A stretch of 64,000 nt of DNA from Hevea brasiliensis (Eukaryota > Streptophyta > Magnoliopsida > Malpighiales > Euphorbiaceae): assembly GCF_030052815.1 (NCBI RefSeq), contig NC_079498.1, positions 65,644,992 through 65,708,991 on the forward strand, in the 5' to 3' direction. This document shows, one piece after another, positions 10,900-23,200 of this stretch. A model generated the notes under the pieces. That model was not told the origin of the DNA, did not search any database, and saw only the letters and a list, made by a program, of their open reading frames with translations. The translations under genes were made by a program, and so were the position numbers. Position 1 is the stretch's first letter, and every line of letters starts with the position of its first letter.

Positions 10900-12048
10900 C
10901 TCCCGTTTCAATGGGTTCTCCCTAAAAGTAAGGCTTCAACCTCTGCCCATTGACCTTGAATGCGCCTGAGGTTTTGCTCCATACCTCTATTGCTCCATGT
11001 GGGAAGACTTGGGTGACCTTGAAAGGTCCGGACTATCTTAATTTTAACTTCGCCAAAAAGAGTTTTAATCAAGAGTTGAATAAGATGACAAGATCTCCTT
11101 CTTTTACCTCTTTCCTTGTTATACACCTCTCATGCCATCTTTTGGTTTTATCCTTGAAGATTTTAGCATTTTCATATGCATCCTGTCAAATTTCTTCCAA
11201 CTCATTCAGTTGTAAGACCTTTTTCTCACCAGCAGCTTTGAGGTCGAAGTTTAAGATCTGAATTGCCCAGTAAGCTTATGCTTAAGTTCAACAGAGAGAT
11301 GACATGATTTTTCAAAAACCAGATGGAAGGGTGTTGTGCCAATTAAAGTTTTATATGCAGTGCGATATGCCTAAAGTGCATCATCTAACTTTATGCACCA
11401 GTCCTTCCTGGATCTGTTTACGGTTTTTTCCAGAATCTGCTTCAGTTCCCTATTTGAGATTTCTACTTGCCCGCTGGTTTGAGAATGGTAAGGTATGGCC
11501 ACTTTGTGAGTCACTCCATACTTTTTCAGTAGTGTTTCAAATTGTTGGTTATAGAAGTGACTTCCTCCATCACTGATTATTGCTCATGGTGTGCCAAATC
11601 TTATGAAAATGTTTTTCTTAAGGAACCTTGTGACCACTCTAGTATCGTTGGTTAGTGTCACAACTGCTTCTACCCATTTTGATACATAATCAACTCCAAC
11701 CAGGATATACTTGTTTCTACGGGAAAAGGGAAATGGGCCCATGAAGTCTATTCCCCATATATCAAACAATTCTATCTCAAGTATACCATGCAGTGGCATT
11801 TCATTCCTTTTTGAACTGTTACCTGTTCTTTGGCATTGATCACAACCTAGCACAAAGGATCTTACATCCTTAAATAGATATGGCCAGTAAAACCCTGCTT
11901 GCAAAATTTTTGCTGTGGTTTTTGAGGTGCCAAAATGTCCTCTATATAGTGATGAATGGCAGTGATAAATGACACTTTCCATATCTTCCTCTGGTATGCA
12001 TCTTCTTATTAGCCCATCATTACATCTCTTGTACAGTAGAGGTTCCTC
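10900..12048 (-). pseudogene. Athila integrase, with stops
   Basis: The frame opens after a stop at 12046-12048. A zinc-binding HHCC region is visible ([11 protein letters not shown], then CDQCQR), followed by the catalytic core. All three acidic positions can be read: the D of GIDFMGPF, the D of ISDGG.HF just after a stop at 11584-11586, and the E of [10 protein letters not shown]. That stop is a TGA where the family has Arg, and another TAG replaces the Trp of the DDALW phrase further on. The remnant continues with a C-terminal phrase ([17 protein letters not shown]) to about 10908. No chromodomain follows, as expected for Athila. Confidence 0.85.
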
Positions 12049-12486
12049 CTATAAGTAATATCTTACATCATGTAGGAATTTCTTCCTTTGCTGATAAGTC
12101 ATGTTTGGAGGCAGTATCCTGCATACAAGAAAGTTAACAAAATCAGCGTACCATAGAGCTTTGGAGAATGCAAGTAATTGCTCATCGGGAAATGAATCAT
12201 CAATTAGCAAATCTTCGAAGTCCTCCATATACTCCAATTTTAGTCTGGAAAGATGGTCAGCTACTATATTTTCGGATCCCTTTTTGTTCTTTATTTCAAG
12301 GTCAAATTCTTGTAGGAATAGGATCCATCGAATCAACCTTAGTTTTGCTTCCTTCTTGTTTACAAGGTATCGGATTGCAGCATGATCTGTAAATACAATG
12401 ACTTTTGACCTAATGAGGTAAGATTTGAACTTGTCTATTGCAAATACCACTGCTAGGAATTCGTTTTCTATGGTGGCATAATTGAT
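12049..12486 (-). pseudogene. Athila RNase H domain
   Basis: Follows reverse transcriptase after one in-frame stop at 12484-12486 (TAA in place of the Gln of the usual DDAQINY phrase). Readable landmarks are [33 protein letters not shown] and [10 protein letters not shown]. The first part of the domain (CDASDFAVGAVLGQR) lies at the end of the preceding open frame. The domain ends in a TAG at 12046-12048 where related elements have Trp. Confidence 0.85.
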
Positions 12487-13520
12487 TTATGCATCATCTA
12501 ATGTCTTACTAGCATAATAAATAGCATGGAGCTTTTTATCCTTTCTTTGCCCGAGCACTGCTCCAACTGCAAAGTCGCTTGCATCGCACATAACCTCGAA
12601 TGGTAGCTCCCAATTCGGTGGCTGCATTATTGGTGTTGATATCAGGGCTTCTTTTATCCTGTTAAAGGAAACAAGGCAATTTTCATCAAAATCAAAGGGA
12701 ACATCTTGGCTTAACAAGTTAGTAAGTGGCTTAGCTATTTTGGAAAAGTCCTTGATAAATCTTCTGTAGAATCCTGCATGTCCCAAAAAGCTTCGCACTC
12801 CCTTGATTGATGTTGGTGGTGGCATGTTTTCAATGATCTCAATTTTTGCCTTATTTACTTCAATTCCTCTTTCTGATATCAAATGTCCCAGAACTATACT
12901 TTTCCTTACCATAAAGTGGCATTTTTCCCAATTTAGAACCAGGTTTGATTCTTCACATCTTTCCAACACCTTAGATAAATTAGCTAGGCAATCATCAAAA
13001 GTAGTTCCATAGATAAAAAAATCATCCATAAAAACTTCCATGATATCTTCAATATAATCAGAAAAGATAGCCATCATGCATCTTTGAAAGGTAGCAGGGG
13101 CATTACAAAGGCCAAAAGGCATTCTCCTATATACAAATGTTCCATAGGGGCAAGTGAATGTTGTCTTTTCTTGGTCTTCTGGGTGAATAGAAATTTGAAA
13201 GCATCTCGAATACCCATCTAGATAACAGAAATAGGAGTGTTTTGCCCATCTTTCTAACATTTGGTCAATGAAGGGGAGAGGAAAATGGTCTTTTCTGGTG
13301 GCACTGTTCAATTTTCTATAGTCTATGCACATTCACCAACCAGTGACTACTCTAGTAGAGATTAGTTCATTGCTTGCATTTTGGATAACAATTGTCCCAC
13401 CTTTCTTAGGAACTACATGTACTGGACTAACCCATTTACTATCAGAGATTGAGTATATAATACCTACATCTAATAGTTTTAAATTTTTTTTTCTTGACTA
13501 CTCCTTTCATGTTTGGGTTA
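12487..13520 (-). pseudogene. Athila reverse transcriptase
   Basis: The longest clean part is 12487-13332 (281 codons), starting just after a TGA (13333-13335) that sits where the family has Arg before MCIDYRKLN. Visible motifs in order are RKDHFPLPFIDQML, YRRMPFGLCNAPATF, the catalytic FMDDFFIYG (about 13012-13041 on the plus strand), and RSFLGHAGFYRRFI. The N-terminal part (SDSKWVSPVHVVPKKGG) lies upstream in the same frame. A run of A near 13482-13492 shifts it against the gag-protease frame, most simply a one-base slippage. Confidence 0.9.
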
Positions 13521-14400
13521 AGTCTTCTTTGGTGTTCGATTGTGGATTTACTGTTTTCTTCCATGGGTATCCTATGCATGCAAATTGAATGGTTGATTCC
13601 CTTCAGGTCTTCTATCTTATACCCTATGGCTTTGCTATGGATCCTAAGTTCTCTTAGCAATTTTTCCTCTTCTAATTTAGACAGGCTAGCATTGATTATA
13701 ATAGGATATTTAGAATTTGAGTCCAGAAATGCATACCTTAGCAAGGAGGGGAGAGGTTTAAGCTCTACCTGTTTGGCGTTTTCCTGGAGCTTACCTTCGG
13801 TTTGTTCCTCCTTCAAATCCTCCATCTCTGAAGCATTAGCTAATGGTAGGGGTGGATGAGCTGCTAACTGTTGTGCATAGGCTGCTATTTCTGTATTTTC
13901 ATCATCCACCGTGTGGCTGTGCACAATACATGCTTCAAGAGGATCTTTAGGATGTGTCTCATGAAATTCCTTTTCAACATGTTCGTTAATTGTGTAGACT
14001 TTGAAGCATTCATTAGGTTCAAATTTGTGTTTCATTGTGTCGAACAAGTTGAACTCCACTTCTTCTTCTCCTACTTTGAGAGTTAGTCGGCCATTTTTGA
14101 CATCTATGACACCTCCGACAGTTGCCAAGAATGGTCTTCCCAAGATGATAGGAATTTTAACATCTTCTTCCATCTCAAGGACAACAAAATCCACTGGAAT
14201 GAAGAATTTGCCCACTTTGATTGGAATGTTCTCCAGTATTCCTACAGGATATTTAACAGATCGATCAGCCAATTGCAATGAGATTGTTATTGGTTTCAGT
14301 TCCTCGATCTCCAGCTTTTTGCATATTGATAGAGGCATTAGACTAACGCTTACTCTAAGATCACAAAGGGCCTTATCTATTTTCTTGTCACTAATGAGGC
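13500..14400 (-). pseudogene. Athila aspartic protease region
   Basis: Inside the 507-codon open frame ending at 13442. The catalytic loop, normally D-L-G-A-S-V-S, reads D-L-R-V-S-V-S with the Asp codon at 14362-14360. Both changed residues (Gly to Arg, Ala to Val) are single transitions. Downstream the flap-like phrase IILGRPFLATVGGVIDV is intact, and the frame runs on to the start of reverse transcriptase (IPMEENSKSTIEHQRRLNP). The loop substitutions make an active protease unlikely. Confidence 0.75.
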
Positions 14401-16267
14401 AAGGTATGGAGAAGCTTCCTGGATCTTTCAATTTTGGAGGTAGTTTGTTTTGCAGTATGGCACTGCATTCCTCTGTTAGAGCTACCGTTCCATAGTCTTC
14501 TAGCTTTCTCCTCTTTGACAGAATTTCCTTAAGAAATTTGGCATAGGATGGCATCTGAAAAAGTGTTTCAGTGAAGGGGATGTTGATGTAAAGTTTCTGT
14601 AAAACTTCCAAAAACTTTTCAAATTGCTTGTCCAATTTGGCTTTCTGAAATCTCGGAGGAAAAGGTAGGGGAGGCTGGTATAGTTCTGGTAATTTCTTTG
14701 TCTTACTTGCTTTCTCTTCCTGATCTTTCTTAGCTTCTTCCTCCTTTTTCTCTGCTTGGTTTTTAGATTTTTCTATGGTTTCCTCTGTTGGTTCTACCTC
14801 TGGTTGTACTAGAGTTCTCCCACTCCTCAGTGTAACTGCCTTATAATATTCCCTTGGGTTCATTTCTGCTTGGCTAGGCAGTTTGCCAGCAGCCTTACTT
14901 GAAGAGCTTGCTTGCTGAGCGATCTGATTCTCTAGCATCTTGTTGTGAGTAGCAAGTTGGTCCACTCTGGAAGTCAGCTATTTAATCAATTCAGTTTGTA
15001 GTTGTTGAGCTACTAGGAACCCTTCCATCATGGTTTCCATAGCCATTTTCGGTTCAGGTTATTGGTGCTGGAGAGGTAGTGGTGGCTGTGCAAAGTTTTG
15101 TCCTTTGTTCTGAAATCCAGGGGGTGCTGGTGGTTTGTACCCTTGTTGCTTGTTTATTGGCTGGTTCTGCTGATTAGACCATGAGAAATTTGGGTGGTTC
15201 CTCCATCCAGGGTTGTAAGTATTTGAATACGGATTGTTTGACTGCCTCTGGTTGAAGTTTCCTCCATTATTCATATAGTTCATCTGTTCTGAGGAGGGTT
15301 CATTGAAATTGCTGTATTCTGAACTCACGTATCCTCCTCCATAGTTGTCTTCAAGTTGACTGTTTGTACCTACTACGTTGGCTTGCATATTTTCGAGTTT
15401 CCTTGTGAGCTGATCAAATTGAGCATTTATCATGCTTAGAGCGTCTACTTCTAGTACTCCTGTAGTTTTCCTTACATTTCCTCTTTCATTTGACCACTCA
15501 TAATTATGGTATGCCACCCTTTCTAGAAGTTCAAGTGCGTGTGGCACTGTTTTCTCCATTAGATCACCTTCTGCAGCTGAATCAACTGTGCTCCTTGTAG
15601 AGGGTCGTAACCCATTACAGAAGTTTTGCACTAATAGCCAATCTTCTATACCATGGTGTGGACATTCTCTTTGTAGATCTTTATATCTTTCCCATGCGTC
15701 ATAGAGTGATTCTCCCTCCTTTTGTCTGAAGGTGTTGAGCTCAGGCCTTAGTTTTATAGTCTTTGCCGGTGGAAAATACCTTGCTAGAAAAGCTTAAGAG
15801 AGATTCTCCCAAGTAGTGAATGTTCCAGCTGGTTAAGAAAGTAACCACTTCCTTGCTCTGTCCCAGAGGGAGAATGGGAATGCTATGAATCTTATTGCTT
15901 GATCAGACACTCCATTCATCTTGAATGTATCACATAGGGTAAGAAAGCACTGGAGGTGATAGTGTGGGTCTTCTGTAGGCGAACCTGCAAACTGGGTTTG
16001 TTGAATCATTTGGAGCCATGTTGATTTTAGTTCAAAATTGTTAGCTTCCACTGTGGGTCTAGTGACATTGGGCTGAAATCCTTGGACAGATGGAGCTCTG
16101 TAATCTCTCAAGAGTCTCAGTATGTCAGTATTATCGCCCATGGTTGGAAATTCAGGATCTCCTTGACTGTGCTCTTGATGTTTCCTTTCCCTCCTGATGG
16201 CTTTCAGAGTTCTGTCTATCTCCGGATCACAGTCCAATATTTCTTCTTCTGGCCTTATTCTGGTCAT
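14401..16267 (-). pseudogene. Athila gag
   Basis: One reading frame holds the whole of gag and protease, cut by four stops: TAA at 15833-15835, TAA near 15796, TAA at 15059-15061 and TAG near 14981. The last three read as Gln codons changed by C to T. The gag core is recognisable from LKSTWLQMIQQTQFAGSPTE through YHLQCFLTLCDTFKMNGVSD and the capsid phrase AFLARYFPP. It is followed by an Asn/Gln/Pro-rich stretch (about 15059-15350) and a Lys/Glu-rich linker before protease. No CCHC zinc knuckle is visible, which is usual for Athila gag. Confidence 0.8.
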
Positions 16268-16389
16268 ATACCAGATTGAGAACCTGAGAGAAAAGAAGAA
16301 AAATATAACCAGTAAAATAAAATTATATAATAAATATAATTGCCTAAATCAGTTAAATTGTCTATCGCTTGATATCACTATACCAAAGA

Positions 16390-16408
16390 ATCCCTAGCAA
16401 CGGTGCCA
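16390..16408 (-). other. Athila primer binding site (tRNA-Asp type)
   Basis: The minus strand reads TGGCACCGTTGCTAGGGAT about six bases inside the 5' LTR. The Athila/tRNA-Asp site is TGGCGCCGTTGCCGGGGA, so the match is close with transition differences (GCG to GCA, CCG to CTA). Confidence 0.85.
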
Positions 16409-16414
16409 AAAACT

Positions 16415-17987
16415 TTTTTGCCTGGTTTTACAAGCCTGCAAGTGCATGGATCGCTAACAAGTAATAAAGTGATAAGTAGAGTATCATTCCCACGAGGACC
16501 TTTGTTTAGCAAGTACCAATCTATACAGTAATTTTGACTATCTAGGCTATTGAATTTTTAGGGAATGAAGTTCGTTAACTTTAAACACTAGAATAGTAAA
16601 CTTAAAATGAAGTAATCTATTTTTGGAACAATCCTGGAGTTAAGATTTCACACACTTGAATCTTATTAGGGATGTTATCTCGTTTACTTACTGAATTGAT
16701 GTTCATTTTCTTTGATGGAAATTAGCCCTAAGTTATCCTAAATCCTCTCTCAAGGCATCTAGGGTGTATTTTAATTAATTCAAACCCTACTTTCGTGGTG
16801 ATCAAATTAATTAAAATTCTTTAAGACCTTTGACCAATTTTTAGGTTCCACAAAGGTATCAGCCTATGTCTAGGTCAGAATTCCTAGGTTCAAGATCTTG
16901 ATTTTCTAATATTAATCTTCACCTTTTAGTCCAATCAACATCTACAATCATGTCTAAGTGGGTACCATCACATAGCATGCATTAGGATCACAAGAAATTA
17001 AATCAAGAAACGAATCTCAAATCCAGTAAATAAAACTTAATGTTCATCCATAATAATAATTACAAGCATTACTCTCCCAAATCTAGAATAAGGAAACTAC
17101 TCACTCAAGGTGAGTTCAACAAACATCATGATAAAAGATAATAACAGTAAAAAGAAAACCATGTAAAGAAATAAAGCAATAGAAATCTGTCTAGGGAGAT
17201 GAAAAGAATAAACCGAAGATAGTTTGCAGCTTTGATCTTGTGAAACTTCAGCTAGAGAACTTCTTTTGAGTGCGTCACGGAGCTCGACAAAGACCTTGAT
17301 GAGTCTCCCCAGGCAAGACAGTCGACTTTTTCAACCCCCATTTATATTGGTTGCTCTAGGGTTACGTTGCTTTGAGTCCAAAAGGCCTTAGGAGTCTTGT
17401 TTTTATCCAAAAACAGGAGGGCAATTCGAGTTATAAAACTAGCTGCAGCATAGTACACGGCCTGTATGTCACTACACGGGTCCCGCAAAGTAGAGCCGTA
17501 TAACTTGCTGGAGGAGGATCGCGTGGTCTTGTTTTGGCACAGAAAGTTACACAGGTCTGTGCCAACTACATGGGCCAGATTACACGGGCCATGTACTGTT
17601 GTTCCCATAAGTTTCTTCAAGTTTGCATTCGGCAGAGACTTACACGGGTCTCATTACACAACCCGTGTACTTGTGTTTCTTATTGATTCTCTTGGCTTTC
17701 TTCTGGCAGAGATTTACACGGGTCTAGGGCTTGGTTTACATGACCCATGTACTTTGTATCAGCAGCAATTCTCTGTCTCTTGACTCCTCCAAGCTTTTTT
17801 TGCACTCCTATACTTCTGTAGCTTCACCCAAACACCTGAAATAATGCAAAAAAATGGAATTAAGGGCTTTACAATAGAAATTACGAAAACTAATGAAATC
17901 AACTATTATGTATTAGAATACTTGCCTAAATGCTATGAAATAGAATGCAAATATGCTTAAAAATATCTATACAATTCAAGTGTATCA
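16415..17987 (-). repeat. Athila-type 5' LTR (right copy)
   Basis: Right-hand direct repeat of 5643-7254, ending GTGTATCA on the plus strand. It differs from the left copy by scattered substitutions and by shorter stretches, including loss of the C-run and part of the motif cluster, giving 1,573 bp against 1,612 bp. The degree of divergence argues against a recent insertion. Confidence 0.88.
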
Positions 17988-18998
17988 AGTATGAGGTAAA
18001 AATTGAGCAACTTAGAGTTCGAGTTTACCTGTGCTAAATCTGACACCTAGAACGAGTCCAGAATGTCTGAAAATGCTAGGATTGACTATAATATCGACTA
18101 CGTTCTGAGACAGGCCACCAAACAGCCGGATTTGGCCCAAAATGCGATCTTGGGGCCGGTGAACTATCTTCAATCTAATCGCACTTAAATTATGCCTAAA
18201 AATTGTTAATAATTATCATGAAATTAATTTTTAATTTTTGGGAATCCAAAAATTTTAGAATTCTAACCAAGTAATTTGCACCGTCTGATGATCACCTTTT
18301 TCAAAAGATATCCGATTGGAGCGAGGCTGATCTCATTTTGAAGATCTCGTCGCCCTAAGTCCATCAGTAGTCTCGGATTTCCAATCTAATGATTGGATTG
18401 TCGAAAAATTAGCCAGAAAGCTACTGCCATCGTTTTCTCTCTCTTCTTTCTCTCTCTTCGAAACCTCCATGGAACAGGGCACCGCTGGTCGGAATAGGAA
18501 GCCCGTGGTCCCAGGAGTCAAATGCCACCCTTCCCATGCCGGTAGGCCAACAAAAATGGTCGAAAAATGGCCTGGAAATCGCCTCGACGTCATGCGCCGG
18601 CAATCATTTTCTCCCTGTTTTCTCACTGTTCGATGAGTCTCCCTCATCGTCGATGGGTCCTGCTAGGTTACTGAGGCCTCGCCTTGCCTCCTGGGGGTGG
18701 TCGCAGATGAAGTCTGGCTGGCAAAGGAGGAGAACAAAGGGAAGAAAGAGAGGGGAAAAGAGAGCGTGATGGAGATCGAGGATTGGGAGGGAGGGGGGGA
18801 GGGTTATCTCTCCTCCTGATTAGGCAGGGTTTTTTATATAAAATAATAGAATATAAAATTAAATCAATAACTAATATTAAAATACAATTATAATTTTCAA
18901 TTAACATATTTAATTCAATGAAATAATTAAACTAAATTTAATTTAATTTAATAATAAATAAAGCCTTCAAATTTAGTCTTGATATGCAAAAACAAGAA

Positions 18999-19085
<87 letters not shown>

Positions 19086-19168
19086 CAAGTTAGATAATAT
19101 TAAAAACAATATTAAAATACTATATATGAAAAATATAAAATTTATATTTTAAAATTAGGGTTATTACA
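17988..19168 (-). repeat. Tekay-family solo LTR, 5' part
   Basis: Continuation of 4146-5642 beyond the Athila insertion. On the minus strand it begins TGTAATAACCCTAATTTTAA at 19168, matching the start of the Tekay LTR (TGTAACACCCCAAAATTTTA). It includes the homologous CAGGTAAACTCGAA stretch near the break. AAAAA follows at 19169-19173, equal to the AAAAA before 4146. The two halves sum to 2,673 bp after removing the Athila target duplication. The part at 18340-18780 is GC-richer, as in the other Tekay LTRs. Confidence 0.85.
18998..19084. repeat. (AAT)n microsatellite
   Basis: About 85 bp of uninterrupted AAT/ATA triplets inside the solo LTR, close to its 5' end. Confidence 0.95.
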
Positions 19169-19173
19169 AAAAA

Positions 19174-20264
19174 TAACATTTTTTCAATTAGCAATGATTT
19201 AATGGCCTAATTCTGATTGGATTTTCTCTATTTTTACTTAAAAATAATTAATATCTTTTGTTGTTTGACATATACCAAACTGTTTTCTTCTCATTAAGTA
19301 TTCTCTATTAATCTAATTACTTGTAATTCTTTTGATTTGCCTTATTATTTTTATTGATTCTTTCAAGAGTTATTAGTGTCGATTCACAAATCTTATTTAT
19401 ATATTTCTATTGATTGTTGTTTCCCTGCAATAATATTAAGAAAAGTTTGTTAAATCTTAAAGGATACTGGCTTGTGCTAGAATTATCCTTAAACCAGTGT
19501 CACCACGTCTCAAATTAATATTTTATTTTCCACCATTATATTACTACTATTTTCTAATACTATTTATTTGTCTTTAGTCCCCACTAATTTCTCTATTTAT
19601 TTTTCTATTTGTAATTGATGCAAAGAGGCATTTCATACTTGATTTATAATTCAATCACTAGCTCATTAATATTAATTAAATAATAATTTAAAAATATATT
19701 ATCACATCTCATAATAATTCTATTTTGTAACTTTTTTTTATTGCTATTAGCTTCATTTTTCTCACTCCATCATTTATTATGTATTTAAGAGCAAGAAAAA
19801 TAAAATTAAAATAAATTAATTTGTTAAAAGAATTGAAATCACACAAATTATAAATTAAATTAAATTAAAACAAATCAAATAAATATATTAACATTATTTA
19901 TTTGAGTTTCCTTTGAGAGTCTACTAATTTCTCCATTTATTTTTATAATCAAATTATTAATGTCTTTCCTACTTGATTTATAATTCAATCACTCACTCAT
20001 TAATAACTAATTAAATTATAATTTAACAATATATTGTTACATCTCATAATAAGTTTATTTTGTAACTTAATTTATTATTATTAATTCTTATTTTACTTTT
20101 CTCATGCTATACAACATAATTAAAATAATTAATTTTTATTTATAAAAAAGAGTTAAACTCGCATAAATTGTGAATTAAATCAAAACAAATCAAATCAAAT
20201 TAATATTATATTGTAGTCAATTAATATAAAGTAAATCTACATTCTTTATATAAATCATCCAAAT
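19174..20264. other. AT-rich spacer without genes
   Basis: AT-rich. Two similar stretches (about 19560-19760 and 19920-20110) share TTATAATTCAATCACT, ACTCATTAAT and ACATCTCATAATAA phrases, so this is probably a diverged direct duplication of some 360-bp period. No ORF of note. Confidence 0.5.
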
Positions 20265-23200
20265 TGTAACGCCATCACTTTAGATAGTCCGTACATTCTA
20301 TTGTTCCAGTGACTAATGTCTGTCCGGACAGTCAGAATGTCTGGAACCATATTTAAACTAGAGCGAGGAGTCATAAATAAATCAAATAATAGTAAGAAAA
20401 AAAAATTTAAGCAACAAAACACAACAAGGTTAAATGAGCCGGTGCTCCAGCGATGGGTGACCTAACGGGAAGCAACTGTGAAGACAGTTAGTAACCCTAA
20501 ACTTGAGAAAAAATCTGTAAAATAATTTTTGGGACTCTAGGAAAGGGTTATTGAGGTTTTAATGACAATATATTATTAAGAAAATACAAGAAAAATTTAA
20601 TCAAACGGTACAGACAATTTTAGCTCATTAAGCTACATGAAGGGCATTTTAGTCATTTCACCTCCAGAGATGATTTTTGACCAACTTGTCCATTTAAGTA
20701 AGTGAGATTTATTACATAAAATGTGAATTAATATTGGTGAAAAATTAATTAAAAATGAGTAAAGAAAGGAGAAAGAAAAAGAAAACAAAATGAAATTTAA
20801 AACTCAATTATAACATCATACACATGTCACCATTATGCAATAAAAATTTCCCAACCAATCACCATTCAACAAGCTTACATAAAACAATTGAAAGAGGATA
20901 AAAACAAATAAAAATCAGCTTCTTCTTCTCCATTTCCTCACTTGGCCGAAATCCATCTCTCTCCTCCCTCCATTGTTGCTCTTCCTTCTACCTTGCATAA
21001 CCTTTGATTCTCACCATATTTCTCCTAATCACTTTCATTAAATTTTCATTTCTAACCTTGCTAAGGTGCCTAGAAGCAAAAAGAAGTAGAAAGGAATGAG
21101 TTTTAACAAGTTGGGAAAACTCCAATTGAGGTTAGTGTACATTTCTTCTTCTCTCTTTTTAAATTCCTTGTTAGGACTATGAATTGAGTTAGGATTTGTG
21201 AAAATTGAACAAAAATAAACATGTTAGGGCACTCTCTAATTTTCGGCAACCATGAACATAATTGGGTTTAATGGCTTTTAATGAAATTAAATTGGTGTAG
21301 AGATGCCTTTTGATGTATATAGGTGAATTGAAATCCTAAATTGTATATGTGTGCAAGATTAGTGAACTTGGGAATTAGGGTTTGGGGCTAATTAGGGTTT
21401 TGCTTATGTGTTGTGGAATTGAGGTTCTAATGGTCAATTAGTGACCATTTGAGATGAATTGACCCTAATTTAGAATGAATCATGGTATTAAGAATTGATT
21501 TGGTATGTTACCCCTGTTGTGCTAGAATTTCTGGACTTAAGTCTAGTGTGGTTAGGCTACAATAACTTGACTTGTGTAGCTCTAATTGGTGCAAAGCTAA
21601 TTAGAGGTGAAATTAGACACATAATGCCACATTTTTTATGAAGGGACCCTGCCCAGAAGACTAACTTAAATTGACCTAAAAATTGCCTAAATCCGGGTAC
21701 CATAATTCTAGACTTGGAAAATTGACCAAATAAATAGTATTTGTTTAGTTGGCCATAACTTTGTGTAGAGAGATCCAAATGATCTGACTTTTAAGCTCAT
21801 GGAAAGCTAAGACAATTTAGAACAACTTTTATGAAGAACAGAAACCTAAATTCTAACCATAACCAATTCAAATTGCCAGCTAAATTTAGGACACCAAAAT
21901 TGCCAGAACCAAATCCTGTCCAGAAATTCTGGACCTGGACCAATTTGATCAGTTATGATAAAAAGACCATAACTTGAGCTACAAAACTCTAAATGGAGTG
22001 ATTCAAAAAGAAAATTAAAGAAGACATATTAAGGAACAATTTTGATGAAGGAAGTGTAACTAAACTCCCACTGTAGATTGGTCCAATAGAACAGTAAACA
22101 TTGTAAATAAAATCTGAAAATTTGAAATAACTTTTAATGAACTTTGATTTGAGATTGACCATTAATGCCAACAAGTCTAAAATCCAAAATGTGAGATTTT
22201 GATGTAATTAGAACTAACATAACTATTATGTATGAAAAATTCAACATTTATGTATGAATAGTAAGGTGAATAGTAACCACTAAACATTAAGTGCAAAGAA
22301 TTAAACAATTAATTTTGTAATATGCCCTAGTATGCCTAGAATGATTGGTTTGAATAGGTTGGCATGTCAATAGGGTTCCGATAGCAGTACTGCATATGGC
22401 TTTGTGCCATTTCGTGATTTATGACATTTTATGCCCTTTCATGATATTATGGCCTATGGCCATTTTGCTATGCTCGACACACTTGGCCTTGTGCCTGATG
22501 CTTGTTATAGCTTGTTAGCTATTCTGTTGCATACCTGGAGACACTTTGTGACCGATGGTATGACGGCCCGAGGTACCCAGTGCCAGTTTACCCGTTTATC
22601 CAACCCAGTCAATTTGCATAAGTTACTTGGGCAACTAAAATAAGTCTTAATTAAATATTATCAAAATAATAAACATAAAAAGTATTGAATTTAATAATAT
22701 TGTTAATGATTTCCAAAAAGTCCAGTTGCATAAAATATCAACATAATGCCTATATATTCAATTATGTGGTTTATTTTTATTTATTACTGGCACCACTAAG
22801 TTGTATTGTTTAGCGCGTCACTATTTGCCACTCGTAGGTACTGGAGATGTAGATAGAGAGCCCAGCAAACCTCAGACTGGGTGAGCATTCAGATTTATAT
22901 CGAGTCCAGAGTCACCTCCACTACTGTGCATTTTGGTAGGGCCACTAGGCTTCATTAGATATTTTGTATTTTGGATTTTGTAATTAAATTATTATTTTGT
23001 CATGTACATTATAAACTCATGTACTTATAGACTGGTGTAATTAGTTGTAAATTATGTTAATAAATAACATTTTGAGTATTTCTCTAGGAAATTGAGTTTG
23101 ATTATAATATGAATGGGATGTATGAAATTGTGTTGAACAGTTGAGAATTGTTGAAATTTTATTGATGGTTATTGAAGTTGAGAATATGATGAACATATTG

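Larger units (their letters stand above)
5643..17987 (-). mobile_element. Athila-lineage Ty3/gypsy LTR retrotransposon, degenerate
   Basis: About 12.3 kb, transcribed on the minus strand. Two LTRs of about 1.6 kb flank an internal region. The site next to the 5' LTR is a tRNA-Asp-type primer site typical of Athila. The order on the minus strand is gag, protease, reverse transcriptase, RNase H, integrase, then a long region with an Athila-type extra ORF before the 3' LTR. The integrase has no chromodomain after it. Flanking AATAT (5638-5642) and AGTAT (17988-17992) agree at four of five bases and are the likely target duplication. The element lies inside a Tekay-family solo LTR. Every coding domain has stops or a frameshift, so it cannot move on its own. 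Confidence 0.9.

Noticed and set aside
13494..14495. Plus-strand open frames of 121 and 164 codons over the Athila protease/gag
   Set aside because: Antisense shadows of the minus-strand gag-protease frame, with no domain features.
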